From: Elioraea tepidiphila DSM 17972
GTDB taxonomy: Bacteria; Pseudomonadota; Alphaproteobacteria; Acetobacterales; Acetobacteraceae
Direction of reading: 5' to 3'
Assembly: GCF_000378465.1 (NCBI RefSeq)
Contig: NZ_KB899917.1
Location: forward strand, 92,933-156,932
DNA length: 64,000 bases
Shown piece after piece: positions 26,981 through 37,544 of this stretch. Position numbers and translations under genes: made by a program. Numbering within the stretch: position 1 is the stretch's first letter; each line of letters begins with the position of its first letter. Below the pieces are notes generated by a model, which did no database searches, had not been told where the DNA came from, and saw only the letters and a list, made by a program, of their open reading frames with translations.

Positions 26981-27319
26981 CTAGCCCTGAAGGATCGGTG
27001 CGCCGGCCTCGTCGAGGATCGGGTTGCCCGCCTCGTCGAGGATCGCCTCGCCCGGAACCTCCGGCGGCGCGATCGGCACATCGCCGGCGATCGAGGCGAC
27101 ACTGACGCGGGCGCCGTCATGCGCGACCACACGCAGGATCCGGGCGCCGTCGGCAGCGTTCAGGAGGATCAGGTCGTCGGCGCGGACATAGGTGCGTGCG
27201 TCGTCGAAATAGCCCGCCCCGAGCACCGCGCCGACGCTGTCCTCGACGGTGGCATAGGTCCAGAGCGTGAAGCCGGCGGCGTAGGACAGGACCGCGAGAT
27301 TGTTCGGCACGAACGCCAT
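26981..27319 (-). CDS. Small hypothetical protein with C-terminal ILDEAG repeats
   Basis: 112 aa. Residues 1-80 are paralogous to the 78-aa neighbour (26644-26880). The extra C-terminal tail contains the near-tandem repeat ILDEAGNP / ILDEAGAP ending ILQG. No known family name. Start ATG 27319 (MAFVPNN) with only a weak ribosome site. The pair probably arose by tandem duplication. Function unknown. Confidence 0.65.
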   Translation of the reverse strand: MAFVPNNLAVLSYAAGFTLWTYATVEDSVGAVLGAGYFDDARTYVRADDLILLNAADGARILRVVAHDGARVSVASIAGDVPIAPPEVPGEAILDEAGNPILDEAGAPILQG

Positions 27320-27640
27320 GGCGGGATCGGTCCCTTCGCGCAGGGCGGCGCACCCGGTGCGGCGACGCACCGGGGCGGCGGCAATGGTGAGGACAGGGGG
27401 CGACACGTCGGCGCCACCAGCGAGGCCTTCCGCCCCGCAGGCGCACGACTCCCGTGACGCGATGGAGGCTGCCAATCATTGGGACTGTAGTCAAGGAAAA
27501 TATTCATGCGCCCGCGAGCCACGCGCGCGGAACTCGGCCACGGCCCGCTCGACCCGCCCCGCTGTCGTGATACGGTCCGCCGCGAGTGTCCGCGCGCGGA
27601 CCTGCGCGGGCGTCCACCGACGAGGGAGACCACCGGGACG
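27320..27640. other. Divergent intergenic region with an AT-rich patch
   Basis: About 320 bp between the minus-strand small gene and potF-like. A locally AT-rich stretch near 27475-27510 (containing AAGGAAAATATTCAT) stands out in this GC-rich DNA and probably holds a promoter. TTGACT occurs on its minus strand but no good -10 at 17 bp follows. No RNA gene seen. Confidence 0.45.
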
Positions 27641-28762
27641 ATGACCATGCACGCCCCCGCGCTGCGCCGCCTTCTCCTCGGCGCGATCGCCGCGTTCGCC
27701 GTCGCTTGCATGCCCGCCGCGCCGGCCGCCGCCCAGAGCCAGACGGTCAACGTCTACAACTGGAACGACTACATCGATCCCGAGGTGCTGGAGCGGTTCA
27801 CCCGCGAGACCGGCATCGCCGTCCGCTACGACGTGTTCGACAGCCTCGAGACGCTCGAGGCGAAGCTGCTCGCCGGGCGGTCGGGTTACGACATCGTGGT
27901 GCCGACCAATGAGCCGTCCTTCTCACGGCTCATCGCCGCCGGCGCGCTGCAGCCGCTCGATCGTGCGAAGATCCCGAACTGGGGCAATCTCGACGCCACG
28001 CTGATGCAGCGGCTCGACGCCTCCGACCAGGGCAACCGCCACGGCGTGATCTATCTGTGGGGCACGATCGGGCTCGGCATCAACGCGGCCCGCATCCGCG
28101 AGGTCGCCCCCGACGCGCCGCTCGACTCCTGGGACCTGCTGTTCAAGCCCGAGCACGCGAGCCGGATCGCGCGCTGCGGCATCGTCATGATGGACAGCCA
28201 GATCGACGTGCTGCCGACGGTGCTGCGCTATCTCGGGATCGATCCGAACAGCACGGCCGAGGCCGATCTGCGCCGCGTCGAGCAGACGCTGATGGCGATC
28301 CGCCCGCATATCCGCACCTTCTCCACCGGCGGCGCGATCGAGCTGCTCGCGACCGGCCAGGCGTGTCTCGCCTTCGCCTATTCGGGCGACGCGATCCAGG
28401 CCGCCGATCGCGCCAAGGAGGCGGGCCAGGGCGTGGAGGTGAGATACGTCGCGCCGAAGGAAGGCGCGCAGCTCTGGTTCGACGTGCTCGCGATCCCGCG
28501 CGACGCGCCCAACCGCGACAATGCGCACCGCCTGATCAACTTCCTGCTCCAGCCGGAGGTGATGGCGGCGATCACCAATGAGGTGCACTACCCCAACGCG
28601 GTACCCGCCTCGAAGCCCGGGATCGATCCCGACATCCTCGCCGACCGCAACGTCTATCCGGCGGAGGAGGACTTCGCGCGGTTCTTCACCGTGCGCGCCG
28701 TGCCGCAGGCGGCGGAGCGCGCGCGCAGCCGCATGTGGGCGAGGTTCAAGGCCGGCCGCTGA
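27641..28762 (+). CDS. potF: Polyamine ABC transporter periplasmic binding protein
   Basis: 373 aa. Signal peptide ~1-31 (hydrophobic core LLLGAIAAFAVACMP, cleavage after AAAQ), then the PotD/PotF fold: VNVYNWNDYIDPEVLERFTRETGI, YDIVVPTNEP, LQPLDRAKIPNWGNLD, and GLGINAARI. Binds spermidine/putrescine-like cations in the periplasm and delivers them to the PotGHI-like proteins encoded directly downstream. ATG 27641; GAGGGAGA lies further upstream than ideal. The ligand cannot be read without modelling the binding pocket. Confidence 0.93.
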   Translation: MTMHAPALRRLLLGAIAAFAVACMPAAPAAAQSQTVNVYNWNDYIDPEVLERFTRETGIAVRYDVFDSLETLEAKLLAGRSGYDIVVPTNEPSFSRLIAAGALQPLDRAKIPNWGNLDATLMQRLDASDQGNRHGVIYLWGTIGLGINAARIREVAPDAPLDSWDLLFKPEHASRIARCGIVMMDSQIDVLPTVLRYLGIDPNSTAEADLRRVEQTLMAIRPHIRTFSTGGAIELLATGQACLAFAYSGDAIQAADRAKEAGQGVEVRYVAPKEGAQLWFDVLAIPRDAPNRDNAHRLINFLLQPEVMAAITNEVHYPNAVPASKPGIDPDILADRNVYPAEEDFARFFTVRAVPQAAERARSRMWARFKAGR

Positions 28763-28766
28763 GACG

Positions 28767-29918
28767 GTGCAGCAGGCGAACCTCGCCCCTCCGGGCGCGC
28801 CCGAACCCTGGCGCGACCCGGAGGCGGCGCCCTATGTCCGCATCCTCGGGGTCACGAAGAGGTTCGGCGCCACCGTCGCGGTCGACGACGTCAGCCTCGA
28901 CATCTATCGCGGCGAGCTGTTCGCCCTGCTCGGCGGCTCGGGCTCGGGCAAGACCACGCTTCTGCGCATGCTCGCCGGCTTCGAGCGGCCCGATGCCGGG
29001 CGCATCCTGCTCGACGGCCAGGATGTGGCGGACGTGCCGCCCTATGCGCGGCCGGTGAACATGATGTTCCAGTCCTATGCGCTGTTTCCGCATATGACGG
29101 TGGCGCAGAATGTCGCGTTCGGGCTGCGCATGGAGGGGATGGCGAAGGCCGAGATCGCCGAGCGTGTCGGCGCGATGCTGGAGCTCGTGCGGCTCGGCGG
29201 CATGGAGAAGCGCCGCCCGCACGAGCTCTCGGGCGGACAGCGCCAGCGCGTCGCACTCGCGCGCAGCCTCGTGAAACGCCCCAAGCTGCTGCTGCTCGAC
29301 GAGCCGCTCGGCGCGCTCGACAAGAACCTGCGCGAGCAGACCCAGTTCGAGCTCGTCAACATCCAGGAGAAGACCGGCATCACCTTCGTCATGGTCACGC
29401 ACGACCAGGAGGAGGCGATGACGATGGCCACCCGGATCGCCGTGATGCACCACGGCTATCTCGCCCAGGTCGGCACACCGGCCGAGGTCTACGAGTATCC
29501 GCAGACGCGACTGGTGGCCGAGTTCCTCGGCACCGCCAACGTGTTCGAGGGCATCGTGCGCGAGGCGGGTGCCGCCGGCGCCCTGGTCGAGGCGACCGCC
29601 CTCGACGCGCAGTTCCAGTCCGACACCGATCCGCCCAAGCCCGTGGGCGCGCGCGTCTTCATCGCCGTCCGCCCCGAGAAGATGCGCGTGCGCAGAGCCG
29701 CGGATGACGAGCGGGCGGGCACGAACCGCCTCGTCGGCGCGGTGCGCGACATCGCCTATTACGGCGATTTCTTCATGTTCGTGGTCGATCTGCCCGAGGG
29801 CGGCACGGTCCGCGTGAGCCAGCCCAACCAGGCGCGCATCACCGAACTGCCGATCACCTGGGGCGACCGCGTCGTGGTGGAGTGGCCGCCGCTCGCGACC
29901 GTGGTGCTGCCGGAATGA
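28767..29918 (+). CDS. potG: Polyamine ABC transporter ATPase
   Basis: 383 aa, GTG start at 28767, 4 bp after potF. Walker A GGSGSGKTT (residues ~56-64), Q-loop FQSYALFPHM, signature [15 protein letters not shown], Walker B LLLLDEPLGALD, H-loop MVTHDQEEA. The C-terminal TOBE domain (IAVRPEKMRV ... GDRVVVEWP) is that of the PotA/PotG group. Powers import across the inner membrane. Confidence 0.94.
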   Translation: MQQANLAPPGAPEPWRDPEAAPYVRILGVTKRFGATVAVDDVSLDIYRGELFALLGGSGSGKTTLLRMLAGFERPDAGRILLDGQDVADVPPYARPVNMMFQSYALFPHMTVAQNVAFGLRMEGMAKAEIAERVGAMLELVRLGGMEKRRPHELSGGQRQRVALARSLVKRPKLLLLDEPLGALDKNLREQTQFELVNIQEKTGITFVMVTHDQEEAMTMATRIAVMHHGYLAQVGTPAEVYEYPQTRLVAEFLGTANVFEGIVREAGAAGALVEATALDAQFQSDTDPPKPVGARVFIAVRPEKMRVRRAADDERAGTNRLVGAVRDIAYYGDFFMFVVDLPEGGTVRVSQPNQARITELPITWGDRVVVEWPPLATVVLPE

Positions 29919-30804
29919 GATGGCGCGCCCCCTCCAGCCGCGCGCTGGTGCTGGCGCTGCCGTTCCTCTGGCTCGGCCTCTTCTTCCTCGCCCCCTTCCT
30001 GATCGTCGCCAAGATCGCGGTGAGCGAGGCCGCCCTCGGCATTCCGCCCTACGCGCCGGTCGCGCGCTGGACCGATCAGGGCGCGCTCGCGCTGGTGCTG
30101 AACCTCGAGAACTTCACCCTCCTGATCGAGGACAGTTTCTATCTCGACGCCTATCTGCGCTCGGTGCGGGTCGCCGGCATCTCGGCGCTGATCTGCCTGC
30201 TGCTCGGCTATCCGATGGCCTACGCGATCGCGCGCGCGCCCGAAGCTCGGCGCAACGTGCTTCTGCTGCTCGTGATCCTGCCGTTCTGGACCAGCTTCCT
30301 GCTGCGCATCATGGCCTGGATCGGCCTGCTCGCCGACAACGGCGTGATCAACAACATCCTGCTTGCGCTCGGGATCGTGTCGGAGCCGGTGCGGCTGCTC
30401 TATACCGACGCCGCGCTCTATCTCGGCATCGTCTACTGCTACCTGCCGTTCATGGTGCTGCCGCTCTACGCCAATCTGGTGAAGCTCGACCCTGTGCTGC
30501 TGGAGGCGGCCTCCGATCTCGGCGCGCGGCCCTGGCGCGCCTTCCTCGCGGTGACGCTGCCGCTGTCGCTGCCCGGCATCCTCGCCGGCACGATGCTGGT
30601 GTTCATCCCCGCGGTCGGCGAGTTCGTCATCCCGGAACTGCTCGGCGGGCCCGATGCGCAGCTGATCGGCCGCGTGCTCTGGACCGAGTTCTTCACCAAC
30701 CGCGACTGGCCGATGGCCTCGGCACTTGCGGTCGTGCTGCTGCTGCTGCTCGTGCTGCCGATCGCCTGGTTCCAGCACCTCCAGGGCCGCGCGACGGAAG
30801 GACG

Positions 30805-30808
<4 letters not shown>
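29915..30808 (+). CDS. potH: Polyamine ABC transporter permease 1
   Basis: 297 aa, about six membrane helices, with the EAA loop LEAASDLGARPWRAFLAVTLPLSLPG typical of importer permeases that contact the ATPase. ATG at 29915 overlaps the potG stop (ATGA). Includes the periplasmic insertion after helix 1 characteristic of PotH/PotB. Confidence 0.93.
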
Positions 30809-32869
<2,061 letters not shown>

Positions 32870-32895
32870 CCGATCGCCGGACCGAGGGTCGCTGC

Positions 32896-34098
32896 ATGCC
32901 CGCACTCGCCAACCGCCTGAAGCAGGTCGAGGTCGCAGCCTCGGTCGTGATGACCAACAAGGCGCGCGCGCTGCGCGCCGCCGGGCACACGGTGATCAGC
33001 CTCGCCGTGGGCGAGCCCGATTTCGAAACCCCGCCGCACGCGATCGAGGCGGCGCACAGTGCGGCACTTGCCGGCGACACGCACTACCCGCCGCAGGATG
33101 GCACGCCGGCCCTGAAACAGGCCGTGCAGCGGAAGTTCAAGCGCGACAATGGGCTCGACTACGCGCTCGACGAGATCATGGTCTCGAACGGCGGCAAGCA
33201 GATCATCGCCAACGCCTTCCTCGCCACGATCGACGAGGGGGACGAGATCATCATCCCGACCCCGTACTGGATCAGCTACGCCGAACAGGCGAAGCTCTGC
33301 GGCGGCAAGCCCGTGTTCGTCGCCTGCCCGCAGAACAACGGCTTCAAGCTGCGGCCCGAGGACCTGGAAGCCGCGATCACGCCGAGGACCAAATGGCTGG
33401 TGCTGAACAGCCCGAGCAACCCCTCCGGGGCGGCGCTGTCGGCTGACGAGCTGCGTGCGATCGGCGCGGTGGTCGCGCGGTATCCGAACATGTGGGTGCT
33501 GTCGGACGACATGTACGAGCACATGGTCTATGACGGGTTCGCGTTCTCCACCCTCGCCCAGGTCGCGCCCGAAACGCGCGGCCAGGTGCTGACGGTGAAC
33601 GGCGCCTCCAAGGCCTATGCCATGACCGGCTGGCGCATCGGCTTCTGCGGCGGGCCCAAGGCGCTGGTGAAGGCGATGGTGAACGTGCAGGGCCAGCTCT
33701 CCTCGGGCGTCTGCACGGTGGCGCAGGCCGCCGCCGCGGCGGCGCTCGACGGGCCGCAGGACCTCGTCGCGGAACGCGCCGCGATCTACCGCGCGCGGCG
33801 CGACCTGGTGGTGGAGATGCTGAACCAGGCGCGCGGCATCGTCTGCCACAAGCCCGAGGGCGCGTTCTACGTCTATCCGAACGTCGCGGGCTGTCTCGGC
33901 AAGACCTCCGCCGGCGGAAGGCGGATCGAGACCGACTACGACTTCGTGCTCGCCCTGCTGGAGGAGCATCACGTCGCCGCGGTGCATGGGGGCGCCTATG
34001 GCATGAGCCCCTACATGCGCATCTCCTACGCCACCGACACCGACAGCCTGCGCGAGGCCTGCACACGCATCCAGGCCTTCTGCGCCGGCCTGACCTGA
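32896..34098 (+). CDS. Aspartate-type PLP aminotransferase, copy 2
   Basis: 400 aa, tandem duplicate of the preceding gene: residue numbering is colinear without gaps to at least Lys239 and long blocks are identical ([22 protein letters not shown]). Differences cluster around the substrate region ([39 protein letters not shown]), which suggests divergence in substrate preference. ATG 32896. Probably in one transcript with copy 1 and the GNAT gene. Confidence 0.92.
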   Translation: MPALANRLKQVEVAASVVMTNKARALRAAGHTVISLAVGEPDFETPPHAIEAAHSAALAGDTHYPPQDGTPALKQAVQRKFKRDNGLDYALDEIMVSNGGKQIIANAFLATIDEGDEIIIPTPYWISYAEQAKLCGGKPVFVACPQNNGFKLRPEDLEAAITPRTKWLVLNSPSNPSGAALSADELRAIGAVVARYPNMWVLSDDMYEHMVYDGFAFSTLAQVAPETRGQVLTVNGASKAYAMTGWRIGFCGGPKALVKAMVNVQGQLSSGVCTVAQAAAAAALDGPQDLVAERAAIYRARRDLVVEMLNQARGIVCHKPEGAFYVYPNVAGCLGKTSAGGRRIETDYDFVLALLEEHHVAAVHGGAYGMSPYMRISYATDTDSLREACTRIQAFCAGLT

Positions 34099-34100
34099 TC

Positions 34101-35105
34101 ATGACCACCCTGCCGGGAATCCGTCCGGGGCGCGACGATGACGCGGCTGGATTCATCAGCCTGATCGGCGAGTGCTGGGCCGAGTATCCCGGCTGCATCC
34201 TGGACGTGGACGGCGAGGTGCCGGAGCTGCGTCGGCTCGCCTCGCACGTCGCCGAGCGCGGCGGCGCGCTCTGGGCGGCCGAGGCGTCGGGACGGATCGT
34301 CGGCATGGTGGCGGCGACGCCGATGCGCGAGGACGATGCGTGGGAGATCGCGCGCATGTATGTCGCCCGCCCGTTCCGCGGCACCGGGCTCGCGGCGCGC
34401 CTGCTCACGACCGCGGAGGGGCATATCCGCGCGGCCGGCGCGCGCCGCGTGGTGCTCTGGACCGACACGCGCTTCGAGGCCGCGCACCGTTTCTACGAGA
34501 AGCACTCCTTCGTGCGCGCGGGCTCGATCCGCGTGCTCGACGACAAGAGCCGCAGCCTGGAGTTCCGCTACGCCAAGCCGGTGGCCGGCACGGTGGTGGA
34601 GGTGCTCGATGCCGCCGCAGCGGTCTCGGCCGAGCGGCGGCTCGCCGATGTGCTGAAGGCCTGCGTCGATGACGGCGCGGTGGTGGGGTTCCTCTCCCCG
34701 CTCGCGACCGAGAAGGCGCGCAGCTTCTGGCGCGACCGGGCGGCCGAGGTGGCGGCCGGCAAGCGGGTGATCCTGTGCTGCTGGGTGGACGGCATGATCG
34801 CCGGCTGCCTTCAGCTCGACCTCGACACGCCCGAGAACCAGAGCCACCGCGCCGAGGTGCGCCAGCTCATCGTGCATCCGGCGATCCGCCGGCGCGGCGT
34901 CGGCCGCGAACTGATGGCGCGGATCGACCAGGCAGGCCTCGCGCATGGCCGCCGCCTGCTGGTGCTGCGCACCTGGCCGGGCGGACCCGCCGAGACCATC
35001 GTGCGCAGCCTCGGCTGGTCCTTCGTCGGCGTGATCCCGGGCTACGCGATCCGCCCCACCGGCGAGCCGGTGGACGAGGGCTACTGGTGGAAGCGGGTGG
35101 ATTAG
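34101..35105 (+). CDS. Tandem double GNAT N-acetyltransferase
   Basis: 334 aa with two GNAT domains. The first (~5-165) has acetyl-CoA motif A in YVARPFRGTGLAARLL; the second (~170-334) has LIVHPAIRRRGVGRELM. Both motif A loops keep the R/Q-x-x-G-x-G/A core. Acetylates an unknown small molecule or protein. Starts 2 bp after the second aminotransferase stop, so it may act on an amino acid from that pathway; this is inference. Confidence 0.85.
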   Translation: MTTLPGIRPGRDDDAAGFISLIGECWAEYPGCILDVDGEVPELRRLASHVAERGGALWAAEASGRIVGMVAATPMREDDAWEIARMYVARPFRGTGLAARLLTTAEGHIRAAGARRVVLWTDTRFEAAHRFYEKHSFVRAGSIRVLDDKSRSLEFRYAKPVAGTVVEVLDAAAAVSAERRLADVLKACVDDGAVVGFLSPLATEKARSFWRDRAAEVAAGKRVILCCWVDGMIAGCLQLDLDTPENQSHRAEVRQLIVHPAIRRRGVGRELMARIDQAGLAHGRRLLVLRTWPGGPAETIVRSLGWSFVGVIPGYAIRPTGEPVDEGYWWKRVD

Positions 35106-35109
35106 GCGC

Positions 35110-35985
35110 TCAGAGAAACGCCTCCAGCGCCGTGAGCGTCTCCCCGGGCGCCTCCTCGGCGAGATAGTGGCCCGACGGAATCGGCTGGCCGCGCACGTCC
35201 TCGGCATAGAGCCGCCAGACGCCCGGCACGTCGTACCACGCCCCTACCCGCCCCTTGGCACCCCAGAGCACCAGCAGTGGGCAGCGGATGCGCTGGCCGG
35301 CGGCGCGACTCGCGCGGTCATGCTCCAGGTCGATCGTCGCAGCGGCGCGGTAGTCCTCGCAGATCGCGGCGATCGTGCCGGGCTGATGCAGGGCGGCGAG
35401 ATAGTCGGCGAAGGCTTCGGGCGCGAAGAAATCCGGCGGCACGCCGTGCTTGCCGCTGTGGCTCAGCAGCCAGAACCGCGGGTCGGCGGCGATCAGGGTC
35501 TCCGGAAAGGGCGCGGGCTGGGCCAGGAAGAACCAGTGGTAGTAGCCCATGGCGAAGCCCATGTCGGCGCGCTCGAAATGCTCCAGCGTGGGGATGATGT
35601 CGAGCAGCGCCGCCCGCTCGACGCGCTCGGGGTGATCGAGCATCAGGCGGTGGGCGACCCGCGCGCCACGATCGTGGCCGACCAGGCGGAACCGCTCGGC
35701 CCCGAGTCGCGCCATCAGCGCGACCATGTCCGCCGCCATGGCGCGCTTGGCGTAGGCCGCGTGGTCGAGCGACGGTGGCGGCTTCGACGAGAAGCCGTAG
35801 CCGCGCAGGTCGGGACAGACCACGGTGAAGCGCTGCGCCAGCCGAGGCGCGACCGCGTGCCACATCAGATGGGTCTGCGGGTTGCCATGGAGCAGCAGCA
35901 CGGGCGGACCGGACCCGCCGATCCGCGTGCGCAGCGCGATCCCCGGGGCGACCTCGATGCTGCGGAGCGTGAAGCCTGGAAACAC
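35110..35985 (-). CDS. Alpha/beta hydrolase, fluoroacetate (haloacetate) dehalogenase-like
   Basis: 291 aa, cytoplasmic. All residues known to matter in bacterial fluoroacetate dehalogenase have counterparts: nucleophile Asp105 in GHDRGAR with Arg106 and Arg109 (carboxylate binding), acid Asp129 in LLDIIPT, halide-pocket His150-Trp151 in YYHWFFLAQPAPFPE, Tyr212 in CEDYRAA, and base His273 in SGHYLAEEAP; spacing matches the family. Expected reaction: haloacetate plus water to glycolate plus halide. The GTG at 35985 was chosen for GGAGGG just upstream and fit to family length. Convergent with the GNAT gene. Related epoxide hydrolases or other dehalogenases are less likely given the His-Trp pair. 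Confidence 0.82.
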   Translation of the reverse strand: MFPGFTLRSIEVAPGIALRTRIGGSGPPVLLLHGNPQTHLMWHAVAPRLAQRFTVVCPDLRGYGFSSKPPPSLDHAAYAKRAMAADMVALMARLGAERFRLVGHDRGARVAHRLMLDHPERVERAALLDIIPTLEHFERADMGFAMGYYHWFFLAQPAPFPETLIAADPRFWLLSHSGKHGVPPDFFAPEAFADYLAALHQPGTIAAICEDYRAAATIDLEHDRASRAAGQRIRCPLLVLWGAKGRVGAWYDVPGVWRLYAEDVRGQPIPSGHYLAEEAPGETLTALEAFL

Positions 35986-36084
35986 GACGCGCCCTCCGTT
36001 CTCGGACCAGGGGCCCAGCCTGGGCGCAGGATGCGCAGGAGGCAATCCGTGACCCCGCCACGCCCCCGCTCGGTTGAGAAACGA

Positions 36085-36118
36085 GCAAAAAAGAGAGGGT
36101 CCAGGTTGCCCTGGACCC
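36085..36118 (-). terminator. Strong Rho-independent terminator
   Basis: On the minus strand GGGTCCAGG (36110-36118), short loop, CCTGGACCC (36097-36105), then TCTCTTTTTT. A classic stem plus U tract, about 310 bp beyond the LysR stop, so it more likely ends a separate short transcript (the sRNA at 36090-36172). Confidence 0.85.
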
Positions 36119-36172
36119 CCAGTCAACAGGGAGGCTTCACGTCTGGGAGACGAAGGGGTCCGAAGACCCCGG
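36090..36172 (-). ncRNA. Probable small RNA, mmgR/suhB (alpha-r8)-like
   Basis: The minus strand reads a tetraloop hairpin (GGGGTCTTCGGACCCC, 36155-36170), a single-stranded CTCCCAGACGTGAAGCCTCC tract with two C-rich anti-Shine-Dalgarno-like segments, CTGTTGACT, then the strong terminator. From memory, GTGAAGCCTCCCTGTT resembles the conserved core of the alphaproteobacterial mmgR/suhB RNA family. The 5' end is uncertain: a second hairpin (36176-36191, CCGGC...GCCGG) may be included. No open frame fits. A trans-acting riboregulator of mRNA translation is expected. Confidence 0.6.
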
Positions 36173-36191
36173 TTTCCGGCAAAGTCGCCGG

Positions 36192-36426
36192 AACTGTGCT
36201 CGGCCAACGCCGAAATTCACTGAAATCTATCAACGAAGCCGTCTAAGCCCTGTGATCTTCGTCAATCGACAACGCAGAAGGTAGGCGCGGGTTCCGTTCT
36301 GCTGCATCGCGAAATGCCGGGGGCCGACATGCGTGTGCCGCATGACCGACTCTGCAACTGTGCCGCGAGTCGGATCAACCGCTGTTTGCGGTCCCGGTTA
36401 CGCCGACCTGCGACAGGCGAGGAGGG
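36192..36426. other. Intergenic DNA between sRNA and LysR gene
   Basis: About 235 bp with lower GC than the flanks in places (AAATTCACTGAAATCTATC near 36215). Likely holds the minus-strand promoter of the sRNA. No conserved coding frame seen. Confidence 0.4.
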
Positions 36427-37314
36427 TCAGCCGCGCTCGGCGAGCTGGGCGAGCAGGAAGTCGCGGAACACGGACACGCGCTTGGAGTTCCGGAGCTCCT
36501 CCGGATAGACGAAATAGGCTTCCACCTTCGGCGCCTTGATGTCGGGCAGCACGCGCACAAGATCGCGCGTCTCCTCGACCATGTAGTCCGGGATGGCGGC
36601 GATCCCGAGCCCGCTCTTCACCGCCAGCAGCAGCCCGTAGATGGAGTTCACCTCCAGCACGGGGCGGCGCGTGATGCCCTGCCGCTTGCCGGCATCCAGC
36701 ACCCAGTTGATGTCGGGCACAGGGGCGCGGTAGTCGCCGAACACCAGCAGCCGGTGCTGGTCGAGATCCTCCGCCCGCTCCGGCACCCCCATCCGCTTGA
36801 GGTAGTCGGGCGAGGCCATCAGCGTCCAGCTCATGGTCATCAGGTGGCGTTGGATCAGGTCGGGCTGGCGCGGCGGATGCATCCGGATCGCCACATCCGC
36901 CTCACGCATTGCAAGGTCGAGGTCCTGGTCATCCAGCACGACCGAGAGCGAGATCTCCGGGTAGTGCTCCAGGAAGTCCTTGATGCGCGGCGCGAGCCAG
37001 GTCGAGCCGAAGGCGATGGTGGTGGTGACCTTGAGCTTGCCGGTCGGCTTCTCCTTGCTCTCGGTCAGCATCGCCTCGGTCATGGCGAGCTTGGCGAAGA
37101 CCTCGCGCACGGTGCGGTTCAGCGTCTCGCCCTGCTCGGTCAGGATCAGCCCGCGCGCATGGCGATGGAACAGCGGCACCTGCAGCGCCTCCTCCAGCGC
37201 CGAGATCTGCCGGCTCACCGCCGACTGCGAGAGGTTCAGCGTCTCGCCGGCATGCGTGAAGCTTCCAGCCTCGGCGACCGCGTGGAAGACGCGCAGCTTG
37301 TCCCAGTCGATCAT
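36427..37314 (-). CDS. LysR-family transcriptional regulator
   Basis: 295 aa. N-terminal winged helix-turn-helix (residues ~4-62: LRVFHAVAEAGSFTHAGETLNLSQSAVSRQISALEEAL in pieces) followed by a LysR substrate-binding domain of the type-2 periplasmic-binding fold (~90-290; LAPRIKDFL, SGLGIAAIPDYM). ATG 37314. Lies downstream of trxB on the same strand across a 230-bp gap. Target and ligand unknown; usually such regulators act on adjacent genes. Confidence 0.9.
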   Translation of the reverse strand: MIDWDKLRVFHAVAEAGSFTHAGETLNLSQSAVSRQISALEEALQVPLFHRHARGLILTEQGETLNRTVREVFAKLAMTEAMLTESKEKPTGKLKVTTTIAFGSTWLAPRIKDFLEHYPEISLSVVLDDQDLDLAMREADVAIRMHPPRQPDLIQRHLMTMSWTLMASPDYLKRMGVPERAEDLDQHRLLVFGDYRAPVPDINWVLDAGKRQGITRRPVLEVNSIYGLLLAVKSGLGIAAIPDYMVEETRDLVRVLPDIKAPKVEAYFVYPEELRNSKRVSVFRDFLLAQLAERG

Positions 37315-37544
37315 CGTCTCGTCCCGCCCCGGTTCGCGGGCGCGGCGCGGCCGTCTGCTCCACTGGCCTTGCGGCCCGGTGGCGCGGTGCCGGCGCGGTT
37401 CGCACCCGGTGCCCGCGACTCTAGGCATCGCGTCGCGGGCCTTGTGATGGTGCCGTCGGCAGGCCGCCGTTGTCACCTGGAATGACAACGTTTCAGCCGT
37501 GGTCCGACGGCGCGCCGCGGCCTCACGCCGCGGCGGCAGTCGTT

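Noticed and set aside
27169..27750. 193-codon minus-strand frame across the potF promoter region
   Set aside because: Antisense to the potF signal-peptide region and overlaps the paralogous small gene; no motif.
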